Positions 23,523-34,311 of a stretch of DNA of 64,000 nucleotides are shown one piece after another. Below the pieces are notes generated by a model, which ran no database searches, had not been told where the DNA came from, and was given only the letters and a program-made list of their open reading frames with translations. Position 1 is the first letter of the stretch; every line of letters starts with the position of its first letter. Origin of the DNA: Cafeteria roenbergensis (lineage: Eukaryota; Sar; Bigyra; Bicosoecida; Cafeteriaceae); the NCBI GenBank assembly GCA_008330645.1, contig VLTN01000050.1, positions 124,001-188,000 on the forward strand. Direction: 5' to 3'. Made by a program: the position numbers and the translations under genes.

Positions 23523-25757
23523 TCAGAGCAAGTTGAGGGCGCCGGCTGCGGCCACGACGCCTGAGACCAGGACGGACGCGAGTGAGTTCGAGAGCGCGTA
23601 GCTGGCCATGACGCCTGCCACGCGAATGGGCCGCACCACCTGGCCCGCGCTCTCGGCGCACGCCACCAGACCGAGCGCGCGACCAGCGGCCTGCAGCCGT
23701 GCCTCCTCCTCGGGGTCGCGGCAAAGGGCCGCGCCGGCGTCGGCGCTCACCGCGAGCGCGCGCAGGTTGCTCACGGCGACAGTGGCCCTGCTGTTCCCGG
23801 CAGCACCGACCAGCACCTGAGAGAAGAGGACGAGGGTCACTGCCACGAGAGCAATGGCGCTCTGGATGGCCGAGCTCACTTGTGACGCAATCGCCACGAG
23901 GGGCGCCTGCGCGAAGCCACCAGCCGTCGTGCGGGGGCCGATTGTGCCCGCTTGGGACATTGCTTCGACGACGAGGAAGAGGAGAAGCCCGGCAACGAAG
24001 ATCCCGAAGAAGATGGTGAAGGCTTGCACGCGCAGGTGAAACGCTTCTCCAACGCCCCGCACAACCGCGTGAGCGATGCTCAGAGAGTGCGCGTTTTCAG
24101 GTGAGCTGAGCGGCAGCCGCAGCCGCCCCGCTTCCTTCCGAAGGCGGCGCGCGAGCACGGAGGATGGCAGGCTCTCCGTGCGCTCCGCAACGGACTGGCG
24201 CGTGCGGTGGCTGGCAGGGCGCGCCGACAATGCCGCCCCAGCAACACCGCCCGCGGCCTGGCTGGCCTGCTCGCCTTGGCCTCCCCCGACATCGCCCCCT
24301 TCGGGGAACGGCTCGGCCGAGGGGTCGGGCAGCTCCATCACGCGCCGAGACATAGGGTCGCAGGCCGAAGCCACCGCGGACTCGAGCCTCCGGCGCCGCA
24401 TCATGTCCACGGCCCCGACCACGAGGTAGCTGAGGTCCAGCGCGAGGTGGAAGCTCGAAAATATGACGCAAGCCACCATGAACACCACCTCAGCAGCGCT
24501 GGTCCCCACTGGGGCCATGCCCAGCGCCGCGCGCACCACCACCGGCGCAACCGAGAAGAGCCCCGCTGCAAGCAGCACAAGGCGGTCTGCCCAGGGCGGA
24601 GACGAGTAGTGCATCGCCAAGCGGGTCCAGTGCCACGCCAGCAGCTTGGCCGGGAGGTCGAGGGCGCCGAGCTGGGCAGCTGCCTTCCCCACGGCAGCGG
24701 CGACGGCAGCCGTTGCCGGGCCCTTCCAGGCGGCCTCTGCGACCGCTGAGCCAGCGGAGGGCTTATTCGCACGCGTGCAGCTGCTGCACCCCTGGCCAGC
24801 AGGGCCCCGTGCCGGCCCTGGGCGGGCCGCCGTCGTGTGAACCTGCGAGCCCGTCCCCTCGAGCAGCAGCGGCGCTGGCGGCCGCGCGCCTGTCTCGTCG
24901 GCAAGCTCGACGCTCCCGCCACACGCGTCTCCGCCCCCCGACGCTACGCGGAGCGGGCTCTCCACGGCCCCAGGCTTCTCCTGGTGCGCAGGGACGTCGC
25001 TCGCCGAGCCGCCCGATTGCAGCGAGCCGTCGCCCTCGGCCAGCACCGCATCCGCGACGAGGGCGAGGGCGGCGCGCGCGCGGTCGGACAGGCGGTGCCC
25101 GTCGCGCTCCAGGAAGGTGGGCACCGCGGCCCGCATGGCCCAGAGCGCCTCCGTGCGCACGGCAGCGGTGGGCAGCCGCAGCGAAAGCGCCGTCGCGGCC
25201 GCGTTGCAGCGCCTCGCCGACCGCTCCATCTCGGAATAGAGAGAGTCAAGGTCTTTGACCGGGTTGGCCCACCCGTAGAGGAGCAGGGTCTTGTTCACAG
25301 ACACCGTGGGCTGGATTGCCGCGCTCAGCGCCGCGTAGGCCGTTTCCGAGAAGAAGCTGTACTTGACGGCGATGGTCGCGCAGCGGAGCAGGTGCAGCAT
25401 CAAAAGGATGGCGATGGTGGGCACAGATGTCGTTTTGAACACGCTCTCCTCCTCAGTGACCCCCAGAGCGCCGGGGGCCGTCCAAACCCAGATTGCCAGA
25501 ACCAGGCACAGCCACAGCAGCAAGGCAAAAAAGTACTGCGTCACGGCGACTGAGCCGCCTCCGAAGGGTGGCGGGATGAAGCCGCGGTTCACGCACCCGG
25601 CGTACCCGTAGTGGGCGAAGACGAGCGGCACGGAGAAGGGGAACAGCGTGTTGATGAGGAACTCGTAAACCAGAACGCTGACATCGGCCGAGACCTCGGC
25701 GTCAATGTCCACCAGCACGTCCTCGAGGCGGCGGGTTGATGGCAGCGAGCGCCGCAT
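23523..25757 (-). CDS. Multi-pass membrane protein, 744 residues, family unknown
   Basis: One uninterrupted exon from an ATG at 25757 to TGA at 23523. About eight hydrophobic segments are visible: FLINTLFPFSVPLVFAHYGY, YFFALLLWLCLVLAIWVW, TIAILLMLHLLRCATIAV, RLVLLAAGLFSVAPVVV, VVFMVACVIFSSFHLALDL, FTIFFGIFVAGLLLFLV, IALVAVTLVLFSQVLVGA and a final YALSNSLASVLVSGVV. Between helices three and four is a 230-residue cytosol-like loop with helical, Arg/Glu-rich and then Gly/Ala/Ser low-complexity parts. Between five and six is a second loop containing RRLRKEAGRLRLPLSS. Family not recognised; a channel or transporter is possible but nothing in the sequence shows it. It is the first gene of a long minus-strand block. 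Confidence 0.75.
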   Translation of the reverse strand: MRRSLPSTRRLEDVLVDIDAEVSADVSVLVYEFLINTLFPFSVPLVFAHYGYAGCVNRGFIPPPFGGGSVAVTQYFFALLLWLCLVLAIWVWTAPGALGVTEEESVFKTTSVPTIAILLMLHLLRCATIAVKYSFFSETAYAALSAAIQPTVSVNKTLLLYGWANPVKDLDSLYSEMERSARRCNAAATALSLRLPTAAVRTEALWAMRAAVPTFLERDGHRLSDRARAALALVADAVLAEGDGSLQSGGSASDVPAHQEKPGAVESPLRVASGGGDACGGSVELADETGARPPAPLLLEGTGSQVHTTAARPGPARGPAGQGCSSCTRANKPSAGSAVAEAAWKGPATAAVAAAVGKAAAQLGALDLPAKLLAWHWTRLAMHYSSPPWADRLVLLAAGLFSVAPVVVRAALGMAPVGTSAAEVVFMVACVIFSSFHLALDLSYLVVGAVDMMRRRRLESAVASACDPMSRRVMELPDPSAEPFPEGGDVGGGQGEQASQAAGGVAGAALSARPASHRTRQSVAERTESLPSSVLARRLRKEAGRLRLPLSSPENAHSLSIAHAVVRGVGEAFHLRVQAFTIFFGIFVAGLLLFLVVEAMSQAGTIGPRTTAGGFAQAPLVAIASQVSSAIQSAIALVAVTLVLFSQVLVGAAGNSRATVAVSNLRALAVSADAGAALCRDPEEEARLQAAGRALGLVACAESAGQVVRPIRVAGVMASYALSNSLASVLVSGVVAAAGALNLL

Positions 25758-26079
25758 GTGGCCAGCCTGCCGGGCGGGGACGCAGGCTCGGCCGGACGGC
25801 CCGGCGCGCGCCCCTGGTTGCGGTTCGGTGCTCGCGACGTGGCGACGGCTGCTGCCTCAACGGAAGCGCTCTGCCCTGGACTGCCGCTCGGCCCGCTGGG
25901 GCGCGCCGAAAGCGAGCGACGGGGCAGGGTTCGCGCGGGCCGCTGGCAAGGCCACATGCACAGTTGGAAGGGTGCTGCGGGTGCGGGCGGGTCTCACTCA
26001 GCGTGCGCACTCGGCCTCGCAACCCGGCCACCAGCTGCGCGACGAGGTCGCAGCATGTGTCGCATCAGGCAGATTTGAA
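25758..26079. other. Intergenic, ERp29 3' end to 744-residue gene start
   Basis: 322 bp between two co-oriented minus-strand genes. It must contain the ERp29 3' UTR and the promoter of the 744-residue protein. No feature is recognised. Confidence 0.4.
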
Positions 26080-27102
26080 TCAGAGCTCCTCGCGGACAAA
26101 ACTGGGGAGGAGCTTGAGCTTGTGCTCCACGGTGGTGCGCTTGGCGCTGGACATCTTCTTTCCGGCAAGCGACTCCATGCGCTTGAGCTCCTTGGCAGGC
26201 CACTCCGTTCCCTTGGAGATGACCTTCTCCATGAGACGGAGGTACACCTGCCCTCGAGTGTGGTCCTCGCCGTGGAGCTTTGCTGCCACGGGCCTTGCCT
26301 TCTCCAGCACGGCGGGGCGGTCATCCTCGCTGGCGAGCAGGAGCTCGTCCACCAGCTTCTCCATCGCGGCGACTGTGCCCGGCCCAGCAACTCGGATTCC
26401 GACCTTGGAGCGAACGAACGCGAGCAGGTTCTCCGTGTTGACCTGGCCCTTGAAGCGAATGGCCTTGCTTGCGCCGCCGTCGGCCGGCGACGCGCCGTCC
26501 TTGAACAGCAGGTATGCCGGGAACTCCGACTCCTTGAGACCCAGCCGCTCTTGCACCACGGCGTTGTCCTTGTCCCCATAGTTTTGCACGTTCACCTCGG
26601 CGATCAGGAAGCCCTTGGAGTCCTCAACAGACAGGCTGCCTGCCAGCTTTGCAAACTCCTTGAAGGCGTCCTCCTTCTCGCCGTAGGGGTAGGGGCGGTC
26701 GACCTTCAGCAGGACAGTCCGAGTCCCGTCGACCACCTGCGAGAGGGTGGGCAACCAGCATGGGCGCAGCGCCACGGCAACGCTGTTGCGGCTGCCGCGA
26801 GGGGTGACGCGGGCCACGTGGCCAGTTGCCAGCTGGCAAGCCCAAAGTCAACGACTAGCGTCGCCCAACGCTCCCCAGCCGCGGCAGAACCGCATATCCC
26901 CTCTCCGCGGGGGGAGCAACGACCGACAAACACGCTCTTTTTTCGCGCTGTGCTGGTGCACAGCGCAGGAGGCCGCAGACCCGACGGCGCCTGATCTTAC
27001 CTTGTCGATGGTGTACTGATCCACAGTCACCACTCCCATCGTTGCCGCCATGGCAGAGGCCACAGCGGACGCGGCGACAATACCGGCGAGCAGGCTGCGC
27101 AT
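26080..27102 (-). CDS. ERp29-like ER chaperone
   Basis: Two exons, 27102-27001 and 26736-26080, with a 264-nt phase-0 intron (AAG|gtaaga; ctcgcag|GTG), encode 252 residues. Signal peptide: MRSLLAGIVAASAVASAMA. The thioredoxin-like domain contains VLLKVDRPYPYGEKEDAFKE and NVQNYGDKDN, matching human ERp29 (VKFDTQYPYGEKQDEFKR, YGDK). As in ERp29 there is no CxxC redox motif, so it is a non-redox PDI-family escort. An all-helical C-terminal D domain follows (YLRLMEKVISKGTEWPAKELKRM). The protein ends VREEL, a KDEL-type ER-retention signal. It probably assists secretory-protein folding in the ER lumen. Start chosen because it supplies the signal peptide. Confidence 0.95.
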
Positions 27103-27436
27103 TGTCCGAACGAGCTTGCGCCCCGGAGGAGGCCCGAGAGAGTGCACGGCTCGTTGGTCGCGCAAGCTCTGGTCGCGGCTCTGCCTGCTGTCGCAGCGCA
27201 GCGGCGCTGCCGCGTTGAGGTCTGGGCGCTCGTGGGTCGACTATCGACTCCAGAACTTCAAACTCGCGGCTTGTTGCTGGCAAGGTCGGCTGCGCTTGCC
27301 GTTGGTCGTGTGTTTGACCGCAGTGGCCGAGAGTGGGAAGGCGCGGGCGGCTGAAGCGGCAGCTTTTGGAAAGGGGCAAACAGAGGCTTTGCTGGTGCCC
27401 CAGCGCCCGCCAGGGCGCGCAACGCAGGGCACAGGC
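27103..27436. other. Intergenic, spermidine synthase 3' end to ERp29 start
   Basis: 334 bp between co-oriented genes. It holds the spermidine synthase 3' UTR and the ERp29 promoter. Nothing specific is visible. Confidence 0.4.
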
Positions 27437-29211
27437 TCAGAAGAGGCGAGGGAGCACCAGGCGCCCGATGGCCATGCCGAGGATCAGGCCGCCACCAAGC
27501 ATGCCGACGAAGAGCATGCGGAACTCCTCCGGCGTGGGCAGGCCCTCGGGCAGGTCCGACGAGGCGATGAAGTTGGCGCAGGTTTCGCTGCCGAGGGAGT
27601 TGCGCATGATCGGCGGGAGGACGAAGGCCGCCTCGTGGACGTAGTCTGAGTAGTAGCGCAGGGGGCCCGAGGCGAGGCTGAGGTCGAGGTGGCGGCGCGG
27701 CTTGCGGAAGAAGAGTTCCCGGTCCTTGAGGGAGGGGATGTCCTCCTCGTCGTACTTGCCGGCCAGGATCATGCCGATCTGGCCGCAGGGGTAGGTGGGA
27801 ATGGAGATGGCGCCGTAGTCGCGGATGCCGAAGAGCGGCCGCATGGCTGCCAGCGTCTCCTTCACGAGGTCGCGGTGGCTGTCCAGCCAGAGGCACTCGC
27901 CCTGCATGCAAAGGATGCCGCCGTCGCGGAGGGCGTCGGAGCAGGACTTGAGGAACGCGGGCTTGTAAAGGGCCGTGGCGGGGGCGTCGGCGTCGGTGGG
28001 GTCGGAGCTGTCCACGATGATCACGTCGAACATGTTACGGCGCGTCTTGAGGAACTCCGCGGCGTCCTCCACCACGATGGTCACGGCCTCGTCGTCGAAG
28101 GCGGTCGCAACGGTGTCACCGAAGAACTCCTTCGCCGCGGCAATCACCTCTCTGCGCGAGGCGGCGGGCAGAGAGCCGACCACGCGAGGCTGGCGCGCTG
28201 GGCCTGGAGCGAGGGTGCCCTTCTGGCCGCGGGAGGCTCTCCGGTGCCGCGCCTCGGGGGCGGCAGCTCTCCTATCAGGCGGAGGCGGAGGCGAGAGCGG
28301 GGCGGGGAGGCGGGGGGGGGGGGCAGTCTCACGTGTCGATCTCGCAGAGGGTAACGTCGGAGACCTTCCCGTGCTTCACCACCTCGCGGAGGACGCCGCC
28401 GTCGCCGCCGCCCACGATGAGCACGCGGTCGGGGCTCTGGTGGCAGAAGAGCGGCACGTGTGCCATCATCTCCTGGTACGAGCACTCGTCCTCTGCGGGC
28501 CAGCGGGGGGAGGGCGCGCGCGAGGAACCAGTGCGGTCACCGGGTGTGTGTGTGGGGGGGGGGGGGCGGCGCTGCGCGGCGCTGCGCGGCGAGGCACCGT
28601 GTGTCGGCGCCGCGGGCAGGTGGCTGCCGAGGCCCTCGCACTCGCGAACGCGCGCCCGGCGGCCGCTCTCACTTGTGGTGAGCTGGATGACACCGTCGAG
28701 CACCAGCACGCGGCCCCAGGTCTTGGAATCGAACACGAGGATTTCCTGCGGGCGTGGCAGACAAACCGAGGCGCAGGCGGCGCGGTCACACACACAAATC
28801 TGAGGCCCACCTGCCGCTCCGGGCCCACGCGGGGGAACCAGGAGCGCCTCCGTGCACCGGGCTGCGTCGCTGCCGCCACTGACCTGGTACTTGGACTTCT
28901 TGTGCAGCAGCACCTTCTCGACCTCGATGGAAAAGCGCTGTCCTGCGGCTTGCCCAGAGACCCAAGAGCATGGCAACGAGTGGTCGAGACCCGCTCCCCC
29001 ACAGAGGGTGGCCTACAGCACGAGCATTCGCGCGGCCACACTCCTACCGACAGCCGGCCCTCCGGGGCGCTCAGATGCTCGGCGCTTCGCCTGCACCAGT
29101 CGCGGCGCCGCAAGCGCTCTCACCCTTCCACATGGCCTCCACTTCCGTGAACCAGCCATCGAAGTCGCGCGGGCCCAGGGCCCCTGCGGGGACGGCTGCC
29201 GCTGCTGCCAT
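27437..29211 (-). CDS. Spermidine synthase with C-terminal membrane anchor
   Basis: Transfers the aminopropyl group of decarboxylated S-adenosylmethionine to putrescine. Five exons, 29211-29124, 28942-28884, 28745-28673, 28492-28333 and 28151-27437 (phases 1, 0, 1, 2), join to 364 residues. Hallmarks in order: [38 protein letters not shown] (family QCTERDEFSYQEM), the nucleotide-binding GGGDGG (101-106), CEID, the catalytic-loop DSSDP (174-178), QGECLWL and [10 protein letters not shown]. The synthase core ends around [15 protein letters not shown]. Unlike usual synthases, a conserved-looking PTPEEF segment then leads into a 20-25-residue hydrophobic helix with Gly-rich face ([16 protein letters not shown]) and a five-residue tail. 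That is the layout of a tail-anchored protein, suggesting membrane attachment (ER or mitochondrial outer membrane). Confidence 0.95.
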
Positions 29212-29690
29212 GCCGGTCGAGGTGCGCTGCGGCTGCTGGCGCGAGGAGGGCGCGCATGTCGTGAGGCAGAGCTGCGCGGTGCCGGAGCTGGCGGGTTGTT
29301 GCACCTGTCCTGATCTCGCCGCCCAGGGGCGCCACGCCCTCCCGCCGGCACGCCAGCACGAGGATGCGACCATGTGTGGCGCACTGTGGCGAGCTGGGCA
29401 CGCAACCCGGGCCACCCAAGCCATCACGCGAGGGACGGCCGCACGCAAGTGCTGACGCGTCGCGGCGACGGCGCTTCTGCAGTCCGCTGGGCGCTCGGGC
29501 TCCATTTCGCCACCGAAAGCTCTGTTTGGGCGGGGTGAGCTCTCCGCCGCGCCCGCGCCTTGCCCACCAGGGGAACCCCAGCCTGGCAGCGCGCTGTCAA
29601 CCCCGACCGGTCAAAGCCAACACAATTCTCACGCAGGCGCGCAGCCCGGCAACGCAGCCGCTTGCCCCGCCTCGGGCATCGCAGCCGCGC
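29212..29690. other. Intergenic, CASP 3' end to spermidine synthase start
   Basis: 479 bp between co-oriented genes. It contains the CASP 3' UTR and the spermidine synthase promoter. No repeat, RNA gene or ORF of protein-like character was found. Confidence 0.4.
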
Positions 29691-32575
29691 TCACACTTGC
29701 GGAATCCGCACGTGGGTGTACAGCCACAACAGAACGAACGCCATCACATGAAGGCCAGCCAGGTACAGCGCCACTCCCGCTCGCACGCCCCTCGACACTG
29801 CGCACCCTCGAACGACTAGCAGCGCCGCCTTGTCCAGCGGACCGAGGCGTGCCTCGCGCCGCCTGCGCACCGCAGTCTGCCGCGCGGCCACGCCGCCCAC
29901 AGCCCCGCCGCCCCCGCTCGAAGCGTGCCTGCCGCTGGCTGTCCTGACGGCGGCGCCCTCCGCGCGGCCAGCTTCGAGCGCGGCGAACGGGTCCGTCCGC
30001 TCCCGGAAGAGCCGGCCGTAGCGCGGCAGAGCGTCGCGGCTGCCGATGCGAGCAGCAATCTCCGCGTCCGTCAGCCCGGGGCTGCGCCGCACGAGCCGCA
30101 CGGCCTCCCACAGCGCGACGTTGTCCGACTCCAGCGCCTCCCGGGCGGCCTCCGCCTCAGACGCTGCCCGCTGCGCCAGCGACACCTCCCCCTCCAGCTC
30201 GCCCACCCGGGCGCGGAAGCGGTTTCGCTGCGACCGCAGCACGTCGGCCACGGAGGCCGGGGGCACCGCCTGTGCCGCCGGGAGCGCCTCTCCGGCCCTG
30301 CGCTCGCCACCCCCCTCCCCTGCCTGGGAGGCCGCTTCGGCGCTGGCATCGGTCCCACCCACGCCGCCGGCCGTGCCCTGGACCGTAGCAGCTGCCTTTC
30401 GGCTGTGGCCAATCGCCTCCTCCAGCGCGTCCCTCGCGCTGTCCCCGGCGCCCTGGGCACCGGCAGAGCCGCCCACCGGAGCGCCGTCCTCCCCTCTGGC
30501 TGGCCTGCGATCCCCCGCACGAGCAGCGGCCCCGGGCTGCGCGAGCGCCTCCCCCCGACCCCCGCCTGCGCTCCCGGCCTCCGATGCGCCGGCCAGCACC
30601 GTTGCCTCCCTCTCCAGCTTCGCCACGTCGCCGCGAAGGTCCTGGATGGTCTCTCGCGCTCCGTCAAGCTCCTCCCTGAGGCGGCTGCACTCGGCCCTCG
30701 CCCCCTCCAGCTCCCGCCTCCTGGCCAGGACCACCGCCTCGAGGTGCCTCACGCGCCGCAGCGCGCTTTCGGTGAGCGTGCGCCGCTTCCGCGCTGCCCC
30801 CTCCTCGTCGTCGGGGTCCTGCTCTCCGCCCGCGTCGCTCAGGGTGTCGCTCACAGTGCTTCCCGCGTCGCTCACAACGCTGCCGCTGTCGTCGTCCTCC
30901 TCCTCGTCCGCCTCGGCGCCAGCCGCCGCCTCGCCCCCGAGCCCCAGCCTTGGCCTGCTGCTGCTGCCTCTGCCCTTGTCCTCGCGGCGAGGTCGCAGCG
31001 CGGAGCTGAAGAGCACGCGCTTGAGCGTGGCAACCTCCCTCCGCAGCGCGGCGCGCTCCGCGCACGTGGGTCGCCGGTCCAGCTCCGCCCTGAGGGCGGC
31101 CGTCTCGGTCTCGGCTCTGCTGCGCACCTCGGCAGTCCGCGCCTCCGCCTCCGCCCGCTCCGCCCGCGCCTGCTCCACCGTCGCGCGCCAGCGGTGGACC
31201 TCGCCCTCAGCGGCCTCGAGCGAGTCGGCGAGGCGCGACGCCTCCGCCTCCGCCTCCGCCGTGCGGGCGAGAAGCCCCGCCGCCGCCGACGACGACGACG
31301 ACTCCGACGACGCCGGCGCCGATGACGTGCCGCCCTCGCCCTCGTCGCTGGCCACACCGCTCCCCTCGCCGCTGCCAGCCCCTGCCCGCGCCCGGGCACT
31401 GGTGGCCTCCCGCCGAGCTCCTTCTGCCCGCAGCGCCACGGTCTCCGCCCGCAGCCGCTCCGCCTCCGCCGCCACCACCTCGGCACTCTCCGCAGCCTGC
31501 GCCGCCTCGTCCTCGAGGCGTGCCCGCTGCTCCGCCCAGCGACGCTCCGCGTCAGCCAGCGCTCTGAGCGACGCCCCGGTCTCGGCCTCCGCAGCAGCAG
31601 CCCGCGCCAGCGCTGCGCGAGCCTCTTCCCTGAGCTCCCTCGCCTCGTCCGCGAAGACGGATCGCAGGTCTGACTCTCGCTCCGCCGCCGCCGCAGCCGC
31701 AGCCTCCGCCATCCCGGCCTCCACGCCCGCCAGCCGGTTCGTCAGCGCTTCCATCTGCGCGGAAAGAGGGAGCGGCGGGGGACAGGGGGGGGGGGGGGGG
31801 GGGGCGTGGTGGTTCTCAGCGCGGTTTCACAGGCGTGGGGGATCCTCGCCAGCGCGCCCGGCAGTCCCGGCGCGCTCGGCATCGCTGACAGCCCCATGCC
31901 TGCCAAGCGAGACAGCAAGCGGCCGTGGCACGCAGCGAAAACGCACCTCGGCGTCGTGGCCCCTGAGAGCCTCCGCCTGCCTGGCCTGAGCGTCGCGCTC
32001 TGCCTTGAGCTGCGAGACGGCGGCAGCTGCCTCGACCAGCTCCGCGGCGAGCCGGCTTCCTTGCGCCAGCGGAGGCGCCGGATCGGGAGCCTCGAACAGT
32101 GCAGAGTACAAGGACACGAACGCTCGCTCGCCAAAGCGAGCCCGCCGGGTGAGAAAGTCCACCTCGTCCTTGAACTTTGAAACCAACGAGCCGAACATGT
32201 CCGGCCGCTCGCTCTCCGAAGCCCGGCGGAACCGCATCAGCGCTTCAGTGAGAGACTTGCGGTTCTCCTGCGCTGCTGCTTGCTTGTCCGTGATCTCGAT
32301 GCTCACCTTGTCCTGCGCAAGACGCACCGTCGGGGAAGGCCAATGCGCAGCGCCCCGTTGGCTCGGCAAACCCGCGGCAACCCACCGCACAAATCCGCCC
32401 ACTGCCTCACAAGACGCTCTCGCTGTCCAGAAAGATCGAAGCGCTTCCACCACGCGAGGGCTTGCTCGATGGAGGCCTCGTCCGGGCTCGTTTTCCCCGC
32501 GGATTGCGCCGCGCTAAGCTCCCGAGGGCCCGCGGGCCCAAGGCGGCCTTTGCCGCCCGCCCCCGCGACAGCCAT
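29691..32575 (-). CDS. Golgi membrane protein CASP (CUX1-related coiled-coil protein)
   Basis: CASP is a Golgi tail-anchored golgin acting in retrograde traffic. Three exons, 32575-32411, 32312-31947 and 31754-29691, both introns phase 0, give 864 residues. The N-terminus contains ALAWWKRFDLSGQRERL (family FQYWKRFDLQQLQREL). Then follows a long Ala/Glu/Arg-rich coiled coil. The C-terminus has the strongest CASP signatures: LRSQRNRFRARVGELEGEV (family SSQRERFRARNQELE), RYGRLFRERTDPFAAL, and LGPLDKAALLVV before a single membrane helix (GVALYLAGLHVMAFVLLWLY) close to the end. This pattern identifies CASP, not the CUX1 homeodomain product. A 240-residue low-complexity insert with Ser/Asp and Ala/Arg segments sits mid-coil. 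The second intron holds a 20-base G run. Confidence 0.94.
31785..31804. repeat. Poly-G (sense poly-C) run of 20 in CASP intron 2
   Basis: Twenty consecutive G on the + strand, so twenty C on the coding strand, about 30 nt upstream of the exon-3 acceptor. It probably serves as the polypyrimidine tract and is likely length-polymorphic. Confidence 0.9.
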
Positions 32576-32754
32576 CAGTGCGGACTCCTGGCTAGGCAGG
32601 CTTGCGGCCTGCTGGTGGACGCCGCGCTGCAGACCCGGCTTCCGCGAATTGAGCGCGGCGCCTGCTCTACCGATGTTGTGTGGCGCAGGCCAGCCAGCGC
32701 GTGTGGGGCCTGCCGTGGTTTGCGGGCGGCAGCTGCCAACACACACGAGCGAAA

Positions 32755-34311
32755 CTACCCCTCGCAGTCCCCGCCCGACTTGTGGCGGGACAGGTTCGCC
32801 CGCGCCGTGAAGTCCGCCCCGCAACGGTCGCACTTGTACGGCCGCTCGTTCCGGTGCTTCACGGCCTCGTGGTCGTTGCGGCTCGTCGGGTGCGCGTACT
32901 CCTTCTTGCACCCCGGGAAGCGGCAGTGGTACCGCTTCACCTTCTCGTGCTTGGAGCGCTCGTGCTGCCGGCGGTTGCTGCTGTGGGCGAAGGCGGCGTT
33001 GCACCCCTCGTACCTGCACTCGAGCGGCTTCTCTCCGGTGTGGGTGCGCTTGTGCGCGGCGAGGTCGGAGTTGCTCTTGAAGACCTTGGTGCATCCGGGG
33101 TATGTGCAGGCGTGGTCCTTGGAGGAGCGTCGGCGTCTGGCGCCGGCCGACTGGGCGCGGGACCTGGCCGGTCGGCGACGCTTTGCCTGGCACTCCACGT
33201 AGTCTTCATCATCATCATCATCGTCGTCGTCGTTGTCGTCGTGGTTTTCGCTCAACAGCTCGTCCGAGCCAGAGGTCAAGGCCTCCGCTCCGGTGACCCG
33301 GACGCGCTCCCGCTCCGGCACAGCAGCGCCCGACACTCCGAGGGCCTTGCGTGCCAGTGCCGAGCTGACCACCGGCGTGGCTTCGGCCTTAGGTCGATGG
33401 CCTACCTGCTCCTCTGTGCTGGCTGCTATGGCTCCAGCCGGGAAGCAAGAGGAGGCGCTTCCGCGCCCCTCCTCGCGCAGCCGCTTCCTGGGTCGCTCGG
33501 CGGCGGGCGGTTCCCTCGGCAGGTCACCGGCTCGAGCAACTTCGGAGGGGCATGCGGCTGGGCCCGCATTCCGAGAGCGTGTCTCGCCTGCTGGCAGCTC
33601 CGCTTGCTGCCGACAGCGGCGTTGCAATCTGGCGCAAGATCCTGCCTCGTCCTTCCTGGCAGCCGCGCCCAGTAAATGGAGCAGCTGAGAGCCAAGCGAG
33701 CCGCAAGCGCGACCGTGTGCGGGCTGAAGCGGAGTGTGCGCTTCAGCGGGAGCCGCGGCGTCGCTCGCGTCGCAGGAAGCAGGTGATGCTCCCTCGGGCC
33801 CATCCTCAAGGGCCCTGTTCGGGACAAAAGAGCTGTGCTGGGGGGCAAAATGCCAACAGCCTGCCGACACCACACCGCTGGTCAAGCCTCGAAAGTCGGA
33901 CTGCGCGCCTTCGAGCTCGGTCGGCCTGCCGTCAACCCCGCCATGTTGGCTGCTGTCACGCCTTGACATTTCGGATTCATCCGCGCCCAGTTCGCTGAGT
34001 GCTCCCTGTGGGAACGGCGTGCGCCTGGCTGCGTCGCTGGGGTGAGCTGCACTGGCAAGTTCTCGTGGCTGGCGAACGACCGCAATCGCCGCAACGCCAG
34101 CTCCCTGGGACCAGCACAAGCCACCTGCGCAACCACCGTCCAGCTCGACGTCACTTGCATTCCTTGGGCCGGAGGTGGTCGCGCGTTGCGCGACAGGAGG
34201 CCTGGCCCCCGGTGCGGCGCCTTCTCGCCAATGGCATCGCCACAGAGCTGCCTTCCCAGCCGCTATACCTAGGTAGTCCGACTCATCGTCTCGCCGTGAG
34301 GCCCCTGACAT
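32755..34311 (-). CDS. C2H2 zinc-finger protein, tandem copy A
   Basis: One exon. I start at the ATG at 34311, because the frame opens only five codons further up with TTG; the product is 518 residues. The first 370 residues are Ala/Ser/Arg/Glu-rich and unlike the other copies. Then come an acidic block (DDNDDDDDDDDEDY), a basic nuclear-localisation-like block (KRRRPARSRAQS, RRRRSS) and four zinc fingers at the extreme C-terminus. Fingers one to three are C-x4-C type with CTYPGC, CRYEGC and CRFPGC and canonical HxxxH spacing, linked by TGEKPL; finger four is CDRCGADF ending in HKSGGDC, a C2HC variant. The arrangement resembles GLI/TFIIIA-type DNA-binding fingers. It probably acts as a sequence-specific transcription factor. 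The finger region (32786-33213) is base-for-base identical to copy B. Confidence 0.85.
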   Translation of the reverse strand: MSGASRRDDESDYLGIAAGKAALWRCHWREGAAPGARPPVAQRATTSGPRNASDVELDGGCAGGLCWSQGAGVAAIAVVRQPRELASAAHPSDAARRTPFPQGALSELGADESEMSRRDSSQHGGVDGRPTELEGAQSDFRGLTSGVVSAGCWHFAPQHSSFVPNRALEDGPEGASPASCDASDAAAPAEAHTPLQPAHGRACGSLGSQLLHLLGAAARKDEAGSCARLQRRCRQQAELPAGETRSRNAGPAACPSEVARAGDLPREPPAAERPRKRLREEGRGSASSCFPAGAIAASTEEQVGHRPKAEATPVVSSALARKALGVSGAAVPERERVRVTGAEALTSGSDELLSENHDDNDDDDDDDDEDYVECQAKRRRPARSRAQSAGARRRRSSKDHACTYPGCTKVFKSNSDLAAHKRTHTGEKPLECRYEGCNAAFAHSSNRRQHERSKHEKVKRYHCRFPGCKKEYAHPTSRNDHEAVKHRNERPYKCDRCGADFTARANLSRHKSGGDCEG

